From: Prevotella sp. | Lineage (GTDB): Bacteria > Bacteroidota > Bacteroidia > Bacteroidales > Bacteroidaceae | Reading direction: 5' to 3' | NCBI GenBank assembly: GCA_024682415.1 | Contig: JAIKZG010000012.1 | Coordinates: 21,446-85,445, forward strand | DNA length: 64,000 nucleotides | Notes under the pieces: model-generated | Seen by the model: the letters and a program-made list of their open reading frames with translations, nothing else | Told to the model about the DNA's origin: nothing | The model's database searches: none | Position numbers and translations under genes: made by a program | In this document: one piece after another, positions 1 to 8,926 of the stretch | Numbering within the stretch: the stretch's first letter is position 1 | Layout: each line of letters starts with the position of its first letter

Positions 1-2941
1 CCTGAGCAAGCTCTATCTCGCCTGTCTGGTGGTTGATTACAGGAGCGCCCTTAGGGATATAGTAGTCGATAGCCATGTGAGCGTTACCGCGGTCGCTCCA
101 CTTCATGTAGCGGTCGTGAATATAGCTGCGTGACCACATTCCCGACTTAGTGTAGAAGAGGATAGAGAAATCGAAGTTCTTATAGCTTACGCTTGTGCTA
201 AGGCTACCTGTCCAGCGTGGGTCGGTAGTGCCGAAGATAACCTTATCGTCGTCAGTGATCTTGCCGTCGTCGTTATAGTCGTTTACAGCAATCTGACCCT
301 CATACCACTTGTAAGCCTTGCCATATTTCTCGTAGAATTCCTTCAATGTGTAGTGCTTGTCGCCGTTCTTGGTGTGCATTGTCACGCCCTTGTCGGTGAT
401 TACTTCGGTGTGGGTGAATCCACGGAGCACGTTAAGAGGCTCGCCGATAAACCAGTTGTGAGCCACCTCGTCTACCTTACCGTTAGAAAGCTCCTTAATC
501 TTGTTCCAGTTGCGTGCGAAGTTTACGTTTACGTCCCACTGCAAATCCTTAGTGCGGAGCACATTGAAGTTAGCGCCGATTTCGATACCGCGGTTCTGAA
601 CAGAACCTACGTTGAATGTAGTAGAACTTTCACCTGTCTCCAAGCATACGGTGCGGTTCATTATCTGACCATCAGAAAGACGGTTGTAGAAGTCGAATGT
701 GAGGTTGATGTGACGGAGAGCGCCGAGGTCGAAGCCAAGGTCAAACTCCTTAACCTTTTCCCATATAAGAGCCTTGTTGATAAGACCGTTAGGATAATAT
801 CCCTGCACTTCCTCGCCATCGAGCACTACATAGTTAGGACCGGCAGCAGAACCCATAGTAACGTAGTCGCCTACATTGTTGTTACCAGTGATACCATAAG
901 AGAGGCGGAGCTTCAAGTTGTCGAGCCAGTCGCGCTGTGATTTCAGGAACTCTTCCTCCGACATACGCCATGCGGCAGCGAAAGAAGGGAACCATCCCCA
1001 CTTGTTGCCCTTAGCGAAACGAGAAGAACCATCGGCACGCAATGTAGCAGTAGCCATATACTTACCCATGTAAGAGTAGTTAAGGCGGGCTGCCGCAGAA
1101 ACGAGAGAGCTTTCAGTATAGCTTGAGCCGATATTCTTATCGCCGCTTGCCTTGCCGAGAGCATAGTATGTGAGCAAGTCGTCAGAAACGCCCTTACCCT
1201 CAAGGCTTGAAGTCTCCTTATTTGTTCTGTAGAGAGAGAACAATCCCATAGCGTTGAGAGAGTGGTCGCCCAGCTGCAAGTGATAATCTATCTGGTTATC
1301 CCAAGTCCAGTCGAAACGCTCGCTGTTGCTTATGCTACCCATGTTAGTGCCCTTGCTCATGTAATACTGTGAGCCGTTAGGGTTGTTGTCGTTTACGCCT
1401 GTAGCGAAGAACACGCCATTGCGTCCATGATAATAGTTAGGAGAGAAAGTAGTTGTCACCTTCAAGTCCTTAGTGATGTTGGCACGCAAATAGATGTTAC
1501 CCAAGATATTGAAATCTCTCTGATCATTCTTGTCGTTCTTGTCAAAGAGGTCGATAAGAGGGTTTACGCTTGATGTGAACTGCGATGGAGAATCGAACAC
1601 AGCCTTAGAACCAGGGTTGGTGTAGAGGTTGCCGTTCTCATCATAGGCAGGAACAAATGGGTTGAAATAGAAAGCTGCCACGTAAGGAGAAATGCTTCCG
1701 TCGGTGCAGAAGTTGTGGGTAAGGCTGTAAGCCATGTTCATGCTGATACCAGCCTCAAACACCTTAGAGAGCTTAGCGTCGAAAGAACCCTTGATGTTGT
1801 AGCGCTTGTAATCATTCTCCTTGAACACGTTGCCCTCGTCCTGATAACCCAAGCCAAGGCGATAGTTTACCTTGTCGCTTGCACCAGAGACGCTGATGAA
1901 GTGGTTCTGCTGTGAAGCAGTGCGAGTTACGTAGTCCTTCCAGTCGTAGCCGTTGAAGCTGCGATCCATCATCATCTCGTATATCTTAGAGTCCTTGTAG
2001 CTTGTGCCGCCGTTGCGCATAAGGAAAGCAGAAGCAAGGTCGCCATCAGTGATGATATAGTGAGGATGACCCTCAGCGTCTACACCCTTACGGCTTGAGC
2101 CTTCATATTTCTTGCCATCGAGAGTGGTGTAGCGTGCGAAGCGGAAATCCATAAACTGATCAGCGTCCATGAAGTCAGGCATACGCACTACCTTCTTCAC
2201 GCCATAGTAACCATCATAAGAGATTACTGGGCGAGAAGCCTTGTCGGCACCCTTAGAGCCTTTGGTGGTGATGATTACCACACCTGCTGCCGCGCGGCTA
2301 CCATAGATAGCGGTAGAAGAAGCGTCTTTCAGCACGTCGATGCGGTCGATGTCCTCAGGGTTGAGGAAGTCCATAGAGCCACTTACCACGCCATCGATTA
2401 CATACAATGGGCTTGCCTGCTTGTTGATAGAACCCTGTCCACGGATCTGCATAGAGATCTTACCGCCCGGGCGGCTGCTCGACATAGTTACGTTCACACC
2501 AGGCACAGAGCCTTGCAATGCTTCGCTGAGGTTGGTAGAACCACGGCTTGTAAGCTTGTCGGAATTTACAGAAGCGACAGAACCTGTGAGGTCGCTCTTC
2601 TTCATAGTTCCATAACCCACAACAACAAGCTCATCAAGAGTCTTATTGTCTTCTTTCAATACTATCGCGAGGCTGTTCTTATCGCCTACGCTAACTGTTT
2701 GGGGTTGATAGCCAACATAAGAAATCTTTAATTTCTGACCTTTCTTCATATCCTTCAACACGAAGTTACCATCAAGGTCGGTTACTGTACCTACGCCGTT
2801 GGCTACCTGAATTGTTACGCCAATGAGCGGCTCACCTGCCGCGTCCTTTACGTTTCCGGTAATTGTTTTTTGAGCATTCGTTGCCACGCATACAAAGCTA
2901 AGCGCCAAGCATGCGACAATCTTTTTGAGTTTAAAATGCAT
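1..2941 (-). CDS. SusC/RagA-family TonB-linked outer membrane receptor (3' end outside window)
   Basis: Outer-membrane TonB-dependent transporter of the SusC/RagA type, which imports glycans or peptides together with a SusD-like lipoprotein. About 980 codons are visible and the C-terminal part of the barrel runs off the left edge. The start at 2941 gives a signal peptide (MHFKLKKIVACLALSFVC...) ending near TNAQ. A carboxypeptidase-regulatory-like domain follows (GEPLIGVTI, then GTVTDLDGNF), and then the family hallmark before the plug, VVVGYGTMKKSDLTGSV. The plug contains SVNSDKL and further on the usual receptor barrel. A SusD partner would be expected to the left, outside the window. The substrate cannot be told from sequence. 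Family assignment is firm. Confidence 0.95.
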   Translation of the reverse strand, partial: MHFKLKKIVACLALSFVCVATNAQKTITGNVKDAAGEPLIGVTIQVANGVGTVTDLDGNFVLKDMKKGQKLKISYVGYQPQTVSVGDKNSLAIVLKEDNKTLDELVVVGYGTMKKSDLTGSVASVNSDKLTSRGSTNLSEALQGSVPGVNVTMSSSRPGGKISMQIRGQGSINKQASPLYVIDGVVSGSMDFLNPEDIDRIDVLKDASSTAIYGSRAAAGVVIITTKGSKGADKASRPVISYDGYYGVKKVVRMPDFMDADQFMDFRFARYTTLDGKKYEGSSRKGVDAEGHPHYIITDGDLASAFLMRNGGTSYKDSKIYEMMMDRSFNGYDWKDYVTRTASQQNHFISVSGASDKVNYRLGLGYQDEGNVFKENDYKRYNIKGSFDAKLSKVFEAGISMNMAYSLTHNFCTDGSISPYVAAFYFNPFVPAYDENGNLYTNPGSKAVFDSPSQFTSSVNPLIDLFDKNDKNDQRDFNILGNIYLRANITKDLKVTTTFSPNYYHGRNGVFFATGVNDNNPNGSQYYMSKGTNMGSISNSERFDWTWDNQIDYHLQLGDHSLNAMGLFSLYRTNKETSSLEGKGVSDDLLTYYALGKASGDKNIGSSYTESSLVSAAARLNYSYMGKYMATATLRADGSSRFAKGNKWGWFPSFAAAWRMSEEEFLKSQRDWLDNLKLRLSYGITGNNNVGDYVTMGSAAGPNYVVLDGEEVQGYYPNGLINKALIWEKVKEFDLGFDLGALRHINLTFDFYNRLSDGQIMNRTVCLETGESSTTFNVGSVQNRGIEIGANFNVLRTKDLQWDVNVNFARNWNKIKELSNGKVDEVAHNWFIGEPLNVLRGFTHTEVITDKGVTMHTKNGDKHYTLKEFYEKYGKAYKWYEGQIAVNDYNDDGKITDDDKVIFGTTDPRWTGSLSTSVSYKNFDFSILFYTKSGMWSRSYIHDRYMKWSDRGNAHMAIDYYIPKGAPVINHQTGEIELAQ

Positions 2942-2982
2942 AGAATTGCTTTGATTTTTGTTAATTTTAAGTTTTTCGGCTG

Positions 2983-2990
2983 CAAAATTA
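2983..2990 (-). promoter_or_regulatory. -7 promoter box for the SusC gene
   Basis: The minus strand reads TAATTTTG, which fits the Bacteroidetes -7 consensus TAnnTTTG, about 42 bases before the SusC start. The only TTTG upstream (3018-3021) is 27 bases away, longer than the usual 19-21, so the -33 element is weak. Confidence 0.4.
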
Positions 2991-3102
2991 ATAAAAATAT
3001 AAGTCTTTTAACAATGCCAAAGCTATTTTTTATGCTTTACACATCTTTTATAATACTATCTATGCACTTTAAACTCATAAAAGCATATATATCTACCTAT
3101 GG

Positions 3103-3798
3103 TTATTCCAAATAATAAGATATAGACGACACTACACGCACCTTTTTAATGAACGGCGTGTTCTGGTCGCGGTTATCAATAGAGAATTGCCCCTGGCTTG
3201 CGTTCTTAATATCGCCAAGCTCACTCTCGCTATCCTTGGCAAACTTCACGGCAGCCTCGCGAGCGTTCTTAGTAGCCTCCTCTATCATGCGTGGCTTAAT
3301 CTTGTTGAGGTCGGTGTATTCATAGACCACAGGGTTTTCATAGTTGCTGCCGCTAATGGCTACACCCTTTGTCAGCAGTTCGCCCTGACGGCTCATGAGC
3401 TTCCTCACGAGGTCTACATTCTTGCTGCTCACGGTAACGATATTTGTCACGCTGTATCTATATGTAAAATTAACGCTGCCATATATCTCTGCCTCCTTGT
3501 CCTGTATCTGTGGAGCGTTCACCGATATGTCGGAAGCAGGTATGCCATTCTGCGTGAGAAACTTCCTCACGGCAGCATTGCTGTTGTTCACCTTGGTGTA
3601 GATTTCATTGAGGTCGTTGCCCACAAACTTCACTATTATAGGCCATGTCACCTTGTTGGCTTTCACCTCCATCTCTGCCAGGCCCTTCACGCTCACTTCC
3701 CTCTGGTTTTCGGAAATGCTCTCCAGACCAGTCTTCACGCACATGCCCACTGTCACCAAGCTTAATGCCAAAACGATTGCTTCTACTTTGCATTCCAT
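3103..3798 (-). CDS. SIMPL domain (DUF541) protein
   Basis: A 231-residue protein of the SIMPL/DUF541 family, whose members are exported or membrane-anchored oligomeric proteins of uncertain role. The N-terminus (residues 4-22) is one hydrophobic segment that acts as signal anchor or uncleaved signal peptide. The body shows family features: VSVKGLAEMEVKANKV at the start of the domain, a QIQD/Y-rich middle, NAREAAVKFAKD before the C-terminal strand, and a final VSSISYYLE. The gene is divergent from priA and downstream of nothing obvious, so it is probably monocistronic. Function in this organism is not known. Confidence 0.85.
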   Translation of the reverse strand: MECKVEAIVLALSLVTVGMCVKTGLESISENQREVSVKGLAEMEVKANKVTWPIIVKFVGNDLNEIYTKVNNSNAAVRKFLTQNGIPASDISVNAPQIQDKEAEIYGSVNFTYRYSVTNIVTVSSKNVDLVRKLMSRQGELLTKGVAISGSNYENPVVYEYTDLNKIKPRMIEEATKNAREAAVKFAKDSESELGDIKNASQGQFSIDNRDQNTPFIKKVRVVSSISYYLE

Positions 3799-3845
3799 AA
3801 TATAATTCCTTTCTTTTATGATTTTAGTTATTATATCTATGTGGG

Positions 3846-3877
3846 CAAATATACATCATATATTTATATCACACAAA
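3846..3877 (-). promoter_or_regulatory. Promoter of the SIMPL gene
   Basis: On the minus strand TTTG (3877-3874), exactly 20 bases, then TATATTTG (3853-3846): a full match to the Bacteroidetes sigma-ABfr consensus, about 48 bases before the start codon. It is back to back with the priA promoter. Confidence 0.7.
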
Positions 3878-3896
3878 AAGATTGCGATTTTTTCGT

Positions 3897-3904
3897 TAAA
3901 TTTG
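3897..3904 (+). promoter_or_regulatory. -7 promoter box for priA
   Basis: TAAATTTG matches TAnnTTTG, 45 bases before the priA start. No clear -33 TTTG at the expected distance, so this rests on the -7 box alone. Confidence 0.45.
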
Positions 3905-3949
3905 CATTCATAATATTCATTACCTCACCCATAGCAAACAATACAGCAG

Positions 3950-6190
3950 ATGATATATGTAGACGTGATATTACCGGTGCCCGTAAACGGACTGTTTACT
4001 TATGCCGTGCCCGACAGTATGGAGAAGAGGGCAAAGGCAGGGATGCGTGTGCTCGTGCCTTTCGGACGCTCAAAGACCTACACGGGCATTATAGCGCGTG
4101 AGCATGTGGGCGAGAAGCCCGACTTCAAGGTGAAAGACATATACTCATTTGCCGACGACATGCCTATGCTATTGCCTCAGCAGCTGAGGATATGGCAATG
4201 GATTTCCACTTACTATATGTGCAGCATAGGCGATGTGTATAAGGCAGCCATGCCACAGGGACTGAAAGAGGAAGACGGCTATCGCCCGAGGATGGAGACG
4301 TATATAGGCTTGCATGCCAACATGATAGACGAGCGAAGCATCGTCATTGCCCACAGCATGCTTGGCAGAGCCATTGGGCAGAAGCGTGTGCTCGACGCAT
4401 ATCTTGAGCTATCGAAAGGAGGCAGGGAGATAACGCGCGAGGAGCTTATGAACTCCACTCACTGCACGTCTGCCATCATCAATGAGCTAAAGAAGAAAAA
4501 CATACTTCGCGAATATAAAAAGGAGGTAGGACGACTGAAGCAGGCCACAGGCGAAGCCGTGGAGCTGCCCCATGCCCTCAACGAGAAGCAGCAAGACGCT
4601 TACAACGGCATTATGATGCAGTTTATGAAGAAGAACGTGGTGCTGCTCCATGGCGTAACGTCGAGCGGAAAGACCGAGATTTATATTCATCTTATCAGTC
4701 AGGCTATAAAGGAGCATAAGCAGGTGCTCTATCTGCTGCCCGAGATTGCCCTCACCGTGCAGATTACTACAAGGCTGCAAAGGGTGTTTGGCAACAAGCT
4801 TGGCATTTACCACTCCAAATACAGCGACGCTGAGAGGGTGGAGATATGGAAGAAGCAGCTATCAGATAATCCATATAGCGTGATATTAGGCGCGAGAAGC
4901 GCGGTGTTTCTGCCTTTCACCAACCTTGGGCTTGTAATCATCGACGAGGAACACGAGACGAGCTTCAAGCAGCAAGAGCCTGCCCCACGCTACCATGCTC
5001 GCTCCGTGGCTATCATGCTTGCTCAGATGTATGGGGCGAAGACATTGCTCGGCACTGCCACTCCGTCGGTAGACAGCTACTACAACGTAAGGCAGAATAA
5101 ATATGGGCTTGTGGAGCTGAAGGAGCGATACAAGGGCATAGAGCTGCCCGATGTTCATGTGATAGACGTGAAGGATTTGCGCCATCGCAAGATGATGAGC
5201 GGCCCTCTCTCGCCCGACCTCATGGCAGGCATAAGAAAGGCTCTCGACAAGGGTGAGCAGGTGATATTGTTTCAGAACAGGCGTGGCTTCTCCCCTATCG
5301 TGGAATGCAAGCAGTGCGGATGGACTCCACGCTGTGAGAACTGCGACGTTTCGCTCACCTATCATAAGAACACCAACACCATGGTGTGCCATTACTGTGG
5401 CTACACCTACAAAGTGCCGCAGCGTTGCCCTAACTGCGAGAGCGACAACCTCATAAGCATAGGCTTCGGCACGGAGAAGATAGAGGAAGTGATACAGGCG
5501 AATTATCCCGACGCGAGGATAGGGCGCATGGATCTCGACACCACTCACACCCGTGGGGCTTATGAGCGACTTATTAATGATTTCTCCACCGGCAAGACCA
5601 ACATACTTATAGGCACGCAGATGGTGACAAAGGGTTTGGATTTCGACAACGTGAGCCTTGTGGGCATTCTCGATGCCGACTCCATGCTCAAGGCTGGTGA
5701 TTTCAGAGCTGCCGAGAGGGCGTTCACCATGATGGAACAGGTGAGCGGAAGGGCAGGCAGAAAGGGCAAGCGTGGCACTGTGATGCTACAGACGCGCGAA
5801 GCTGACTCGCCAGTGATAAAGCAGGTGGTGAATAATGACTATGCCGACTTCTATCTGCACGAGATAGCAGAGAGAGTAGCGTTTAAGTTTCCTCCCGTGT
5901 GCAACATGATATATATCTATCTGCGCCATAGCAATGAGCGCCTTGTCAGCTCTGCCGCTACAGAGTTTGCGAGCCGACTAAGGCAATGGCTTGGCAATCG
6001 TGTGCTTGGCCCAGCCGCCCCTCCTGTGGGCAGAGTGAGGAAATACTTCATTCAGCGCATCATGCTTCGCCCAGAGAAGGAGTTCTCCCGTCAGGCTCTG
6101 CGCAAATATCTGCTCGACACTCAATCTGCCCTCCTTGCCGACAAGCGTTATGCCGCCATCCAGATATATTATGATGTAGATCCTATGTAA
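3950..6190 (+). CDS. priA: Primosomal protein N' (replication restart helicase PriA)
   Basis: A superfamily-2 3'-to-5' DNA helicase that recognises stalled forks and starts reloading of the replicative helicase. The 746 residues match the usual length. An N-terminal 3'-BD domain (VILPVPVNGLFTYAVP) is followed by a Walker A motif GVTSSGKTE near residue 235 and the DEEH box (IIDEEHETSFKQ) near residue 330. Eight zinc-binding cysteines follow at about 453-495 in CxxC pairs (CKQCGW, CENC, CHYCGY, CPNC), and then helicase C-terminal motifs (GTQMVTKGLDF; QVSGRAGRKG). The start at 3950 gives the conserved MIYVDVILPVPV. It stands alone, facing the acyltransferase across a terminator. Confidence 0.97.
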   Translation: MIYVDVILPVPVNGLFTYAVPDSMEKRAKAGMRVLVPFGRSKTYTGIIAREHVGEKPDFKVKDIYSFADDMPMLLPQQLRIWQWISTYYMCSIGDVYKAAMPQGLKEEDGYRPRMETYIGLHANMIDERSIVIAHSMLGRAIGQKRVLDAYLELSKGGREITREELMNSTHCTSAIINELKKKNILREYKKEVGRLKQATGEAVELPHALNEKQQDAYNGIMMQFMKKNVVLLHGVTSSGKTEIYIHLISQAIKEHKQVLYLLPEIALTVQITTRLQRVFGNKLGIYHSKYSDAERVEIWKKQLSDNPYSVILGARSAVFLPFTNLGLVIIDEEHETSFKQQEPAPRYHARSVAIMLAQMYGAKTLLGTATPSVDSYYNVRQNKYGLVELKERYKGIELPDVHVIDVKDLRHRKMMSGPLSPDLMAGIRKALDKGEQVILFQNRRGFSPIVECKQCGWTPRCENCDVSLTYHKNTNTMVCHYCGYTYKVPQRCPNCESDNLISIGFGTEKIEEVIQANYPDARIGRMDLDTTHTRGAYERLINDFSTGKTNILIGTQMVTKGLDFDNVSLVGILDADSMLKAGDFRAAERAFTMMEQVSGRAGRKGKRGTVMLQTREADSPVIKQVVNNDYADFYLHEIAERVAFKFPPVCNMIYIYLRHSNERLVSSAATEFASRLRQWLGNRVLGPAAPPVGRVRKYFIQRIMLRPEKEFSRQALRKYLLDTQSALLADKRYAAIQIYYDVDPM

Positions 6191-6209
6191 ATCATCGCAA
6201 TATGAATAC

Positions 6210-6249
6210 GATAAAAGCCCGATTTCTCATGTGGAATCGGGCTTTTATC
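6210..6249. terminator. Bidirectional terminator between priA and acyltransferase
   Basis: A perfect 15-bp stem (6210-6224 with 6235-6249; core AAAAGCCCGATT) with a 10-base loop and A/T runs on both sides serves the two convergent genes. The AAAGCCCGA stem recurs at 7906 and 8927. Confidence 0.85.
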
Positions 6250-6252
6250 ATA

Positions 6253-7187
6253 CTATCTCATTATATATCGCTTACCGAATACTAACGACAAATGCGTCTT
6301 ATCCATACATTTACCTATCATCAGGCTGCCGGCAAGACAAAAGATGATGGTGAAGAATGTGAAAAGGAACTGTGTGCCGTCAAACTTAAACAATGGCAGA
6401 AACAGCTTTGCCGCCATTGTGAATATGGTGTGAAACAGGTAGATGGGCAGCGTGTTTCTCCCTACATACAGCGCCACCGCCTGCGCTTCGCCCTCCACAT
6501 ATTCCGACAGCTTGAAGATGAATGATATGAAGCATATCGAGGCGCACAACACTGAGAGCATTCCCCAGTCGTGGAAAGCAGCTTTAGTAACTATAAACGA
6601 GAATGGTATCGCTGTCCAGAAGCTGCCCTTAAAGCACTGCGTTATGTCGCTGCAATACTGCCTTATCGCCACGCCTATGAAATAATATGCCGCGCTATTT
6701 ATGGCGAGAAACGGAGTGTATTGCGCCACGAGAAGCAGCACAAAGGCAAACACCGACAGCCTTGCAGCACTGCTATATCGCCTTGCCATGCGAAATGATA
6801 TGTAATTCAGCATGCCACACACTATCATCGTGTGGATAAACCAATATTGCCCTATCGACGTTACGCATATCACGCGGTACATTGTAGCTGCGTCGAGCCT
6901 TGTTATTCCATCCCTTACGGGCAGATACAATGACGCTACGGCATATCCCGTCACCATAATCACGTAAGGCAGCGCAAGCCTTATGATATATAAAGAAAAT
7001 TCTTTGACTGTTTTTTTACATTTACCAAGTATCCCGTGATAATGAGGAATGTAGGCATGATAAACGACAGTATGTCTGCCTTCACATCTGGATACAGATT
7101 ACCGAAGCTCACGATATGCACCAATATCACGAGCATTATCAATACGGCTCGCAAGAAATCTATCTGCTTACAATATGTTTTTGGCAT
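6253..7187 (-). pseudogene. Acyltransferase-3 family membrane protein, split by a frameshift at an A7 run
   Basis: A multi-pass membrane acyltransferase (OafA/WecH-like family that O-acetylates surface glycans). It is read in two frames. The first part (7187-6981, 68 codons) has the family start IDFLRAVLIMLVILVHI and PTFLIITGYLVN, then stops. The second part (6963-6253 and upstream in the same frame) continues without loss as LALPYVIMVTGYAV with eight or so membrane helices. The two join exactly if one base is added in a run of seven A at about 7012-7018 on the minus strand. In zero frame the run reads A_AAA_AAA, a classic -1 slippery heptamer. It could therefore be a recent mutation, a phase-variable tract, programmed frameshifting or a sequencing error. 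Joined length would be about 310 residues, normal for the family. Confidence 0.75.
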
Positions 7188-7211
7188 AGAATATGATTAG
7201 TATGTGTGTTA

Positions 7212-7634
7212 TTATCTTTGATTGAAAACAAAGGCTAATCCATCGCTTTCATATAATCTAAACTTATGGTCAGAACTTACTAATGGTATTCTGTCGGATA
7301 TAGCTTGCGCAATAATCAATCTATCCATCGGATCGCGATGGTCGGCATGCATTGGAAGTCTTGCGTATGTATCAAGGTTTAATTCGGTGATATATACAAT
7401 TGTAATTCCTGCATCTTGCAACCATCTTTTAACGTCTTCAGGAGATTTATATTCCGATTTTCTACTTGATACTTTGCCTATTTGGCATAAATGTATGAGT
7501 TCCGCAACGCATACAGAACTTGTCAACAAAGTATTAGAATAGTCTTTTAGTAAAGATGTTATATCATTTGATAATTCATCTACTTTCTTAGTCCATAAGA
7601 AAATCAAGATGTTTGTATCGAGGAAGAATCTCAT
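7212..7634 (-). CDS. PIN-domain ribonuclease toxin (VapC-like)
   Basis: A 140-residue PIN domain protein, a family of metal-dependent RNases that cut tRNA or mRNA when freed from the cognate antitoxin. The acidic active-site residues are visible: D in FLDTNILI near the N-terminus, E in VAELIHL, D in HRDPMDRLIIAQA and D in SSDHKF. Length is typical for toxins of this type. Its ATG overlaps the stop of the upstream small gene by one base (TAATG), the usual arrangement of an antitoxin-toxin pair with coupled translation. Confidence 0.88.
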   Translation of the reverse strand: MRFFLDTNILIFLWTKKVDELSNDITSLLKDYSNTLLTSSVCVAELIHLCQIGKVSSRKSEYKSPEDVKRWLQDAGITIVYITELNLDTYARLPMHADHRDPMDRLIIAQAISDRIPLVSSDHKFRLYESDGLAFVFNQR

Positions 7635-7783
7635 TATTTTAATACCGCTTTCATATCATTGATTACAAGAGTATTGTCATAATTAGGCTGTTGTAACCAT
7701 TCGCCTAATTTATTTAGCTTGCCAGTTAAATGCTTTTTGATTTCTTCCATCAATTCTCTTTCTTTTTTAGTCTGCTTTAGCAT
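7634..7783 (-). CDS. Small antitoxin partner of the PIN toxin
   Basis: A 49-codon gene starting MLKQTKKERELMEEIKK and ending NDMKAVLK, upstream of the PIN toxin and sharing one base with its start codon. It is highly charged with a predicted helix at the N-terminus and a WLQQPNYDN segment. The pattern resembles short DUF2281-like antitoxins whose C-terminal tail fills the PIN active site, but the family could not be named with certainty. The role is inferred from size, order and overlap. Confidence 0.7.
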   Translation of the reverse strand: MLKQTKKERELMEEIKKHLTGKLNKLGEWLQQPNYDNTLVINDMKAVLK

Positions 7784-7815
7784 ATCCTATCATTATTATA
7801 TTAATAACTTTGCTA

Positions 7816-7845
7816 CAAAAATAAATATAAAATGGCAGATACAAA
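7816..7845 (-). promoter_or_regulatory. Promoter of the antitoxin-toxin pair
   Basis: Minus strand TTTG (7845-7842), 18 bases, then TATTTTTG (7823-7816). This places the transcript start about 25 bases before the antitoxin ATG. Confidence 0.5.
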
Positions 7846-7905
7846 AATAAATTACTGATAAAGTAATCTTTGTATGTTATGGAATAAAGATGAATTAATT
7901 ACAGC

Positions 7906-7940
7906 AAAGCCCGACTCCTCACACGGGGGAATCGGGCTTT
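7906..7940. terminator. Terminator downstream of the outer-membrane protein gene
   Basis: Stem AAAGCCCGA / TCGGGCTTT (7906-7914 with 7932-7940), with T-rich flanks. It lies between the leftward outer-membrane gene and the antitoxin promoter, so it insulates the toxin pair. Second copy of the shared terminator stem. Confidence 0.75.
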
Positions 7941-7971
7941 TACCGTATATAAGTAAGAGAATTGAGATTAG

Positions 7972-8499
7972 TTAAAATCGTAAACCGATAGTGACATACA
8001 CGTTGCCATAGTTGGCGAAAGCAGAGTGGTGAGAGTCAATATAGCGGTAACCCAAGCCGAAGAAAGGCTTCACGCTGCTGTTCTTCGCCCCAAGATATTC
8101 CACAAGTTGCACCGTGTAGGCAGTGTTCTTCCAATTGCTGCCACCTACTGTCGTCGTAGCGCTTGCCTTCAAGTCAAGCGCATCGCTGCCACTCTTGTTT
8201 GTCCAGAGATTGTAGCCAAGTCCGCCACCAATGTTAGCAGCGCGCTCATAAGTCTTCACCGCGCCATTCTTGTAAAGTCCCGTCATGCCCTCTACGCTTG
8301 CGAAGGCATAGAAACGCTTCGTTACGTTTACTCCGGCATTGAATGTTGCCGTGATAGGCGTGATGCCGTGCTGTTTTACGCCTGCGCCCATGTTGATTTC
8401 AAACATCAGCCTGTCTGCAAAACTCTTGTTCTCCTGGGCCATCATAGGCACTACCATTCCGATGAGCAATAAGCCAATAAGCAACCATGTTCTTTTCAT
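7972..8499 (-). CDS. Small outer-membrane beta-barrel protein
   Basis: A 175-residue secreted protein. The signal peptide MKRTWLLIGLLLIGMVVPMMAQ is cleaved after AQ. The rest is glycine-rich with alternating hydrophobic strands (FNAGVNVTKRFYAFASV, VYVTIGLRF) and ends in phenylalanine, as outer-membrane barrels do. Size suggests about eight strands. It is not recognised as any named porin. It stands alone between its own promoter and terminator. Confidence 0.75.
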   Translation of the reverse strand: MKRTWLLIGLLLIGMVVPMMAQENKSFADRLMFEINMGAGVKQHGITPITATFNAGVNVTKRFYAFASVEGMTGLYKNGAVKTYERAANIGGGLGYNLWTNKSGSDALDLKASATTTVGGSNWKNTAYTVQLVEYLGAKNSSVKPFFGLGYRYIDSHHSAFANYGNVYVTIGLRF

Positions 8500-8570
8500 A
8501 TTTTGATAATAGAATTAATAATAATGTTGTATTCTTTTAGTTATCATGAGATAGTATTAACTTGCGAGGG

Positions 8571-8599
8571 CAAATATACTTAGAAATCTATAGCTCTCA
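8571..8599 (-). promoter_or_regulatory. Promoter of the small outer-membrane protein gene
   Basis: Minus strand TTG (8599-8597), 18 bases, TATATTTG (8578-8571), about 72 bases before the start codon. Confidence 0.5.
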
Positions 8600-8679
8600 A
8601 TGCGATATGCGCATATTGTCAATATTATTAATCATAAGTAACATAGCGTAACTTAATATTATATAAATGCCGAGGAAAG

Positions 8680-8711
8680 TTTGTGTATGAATGTGATTAT
8701 GCTTACTTTTG
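8680..8711 (+). promoter_or_regulatory. Consensus promoter of the 45-residue membrane ORF
   Basis: TTTG (8680-8683), exactly 20 bases, TACTTTTG (8704-8711): a full consensus match 45 bases before the small ORF. Its strength supports the ORF being expressed. Confidence 0.7.
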
Positions 8712-8755
8712 CTACTGCTAAAATTAAGACTGAATAATTAAAAACAAGGAACGAT

Positions 8756-8893
8756 ATGAAAGAACATTTTAAGCTAAGAGAGATACTCCCCATAGCGGCT
8801 ATTATCACGAGCTGCGCGATAGTGGCATACAGGCTGATAGCGGGCGGTGAGCTGATTATCATGCACTGGAGCATGAACAATAGCGAAGAGTAA
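8756..8893 (+). CDS. 45-residue membrane protein or small lipoprotein
   Basis: A short ORF starting MKEHFKLREILPIAAI and ending SMNNSEE. It has its own consensus promoter, a purine-rich AAGGAA seven bases before the ATG, and a strong terminator 34 bases after the stop. Residues 11-34 are mostly hydrophobic, and ITSC at 17-20 fits a lipobox, so it may be a single-span membrane peptide or a tiny lipoprotein. No homologue is recognised. Expression is well supported by context; function is unknown. Confidence 0.6.
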   Translation: MKEHFKLREILPIAAIITSCAIVAYRLIAGGELIIMHWSMNNSEE

Positions 8894-8926
8894 TAAGAAC
8901 ATATATTTATAGACTATACAGCAATG

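Noticed and set aside
3187..3765. Rightward open frame of 192 codons
   Set aside because: Antisense to the SIMPL gene, which has a promoter and family motifs.
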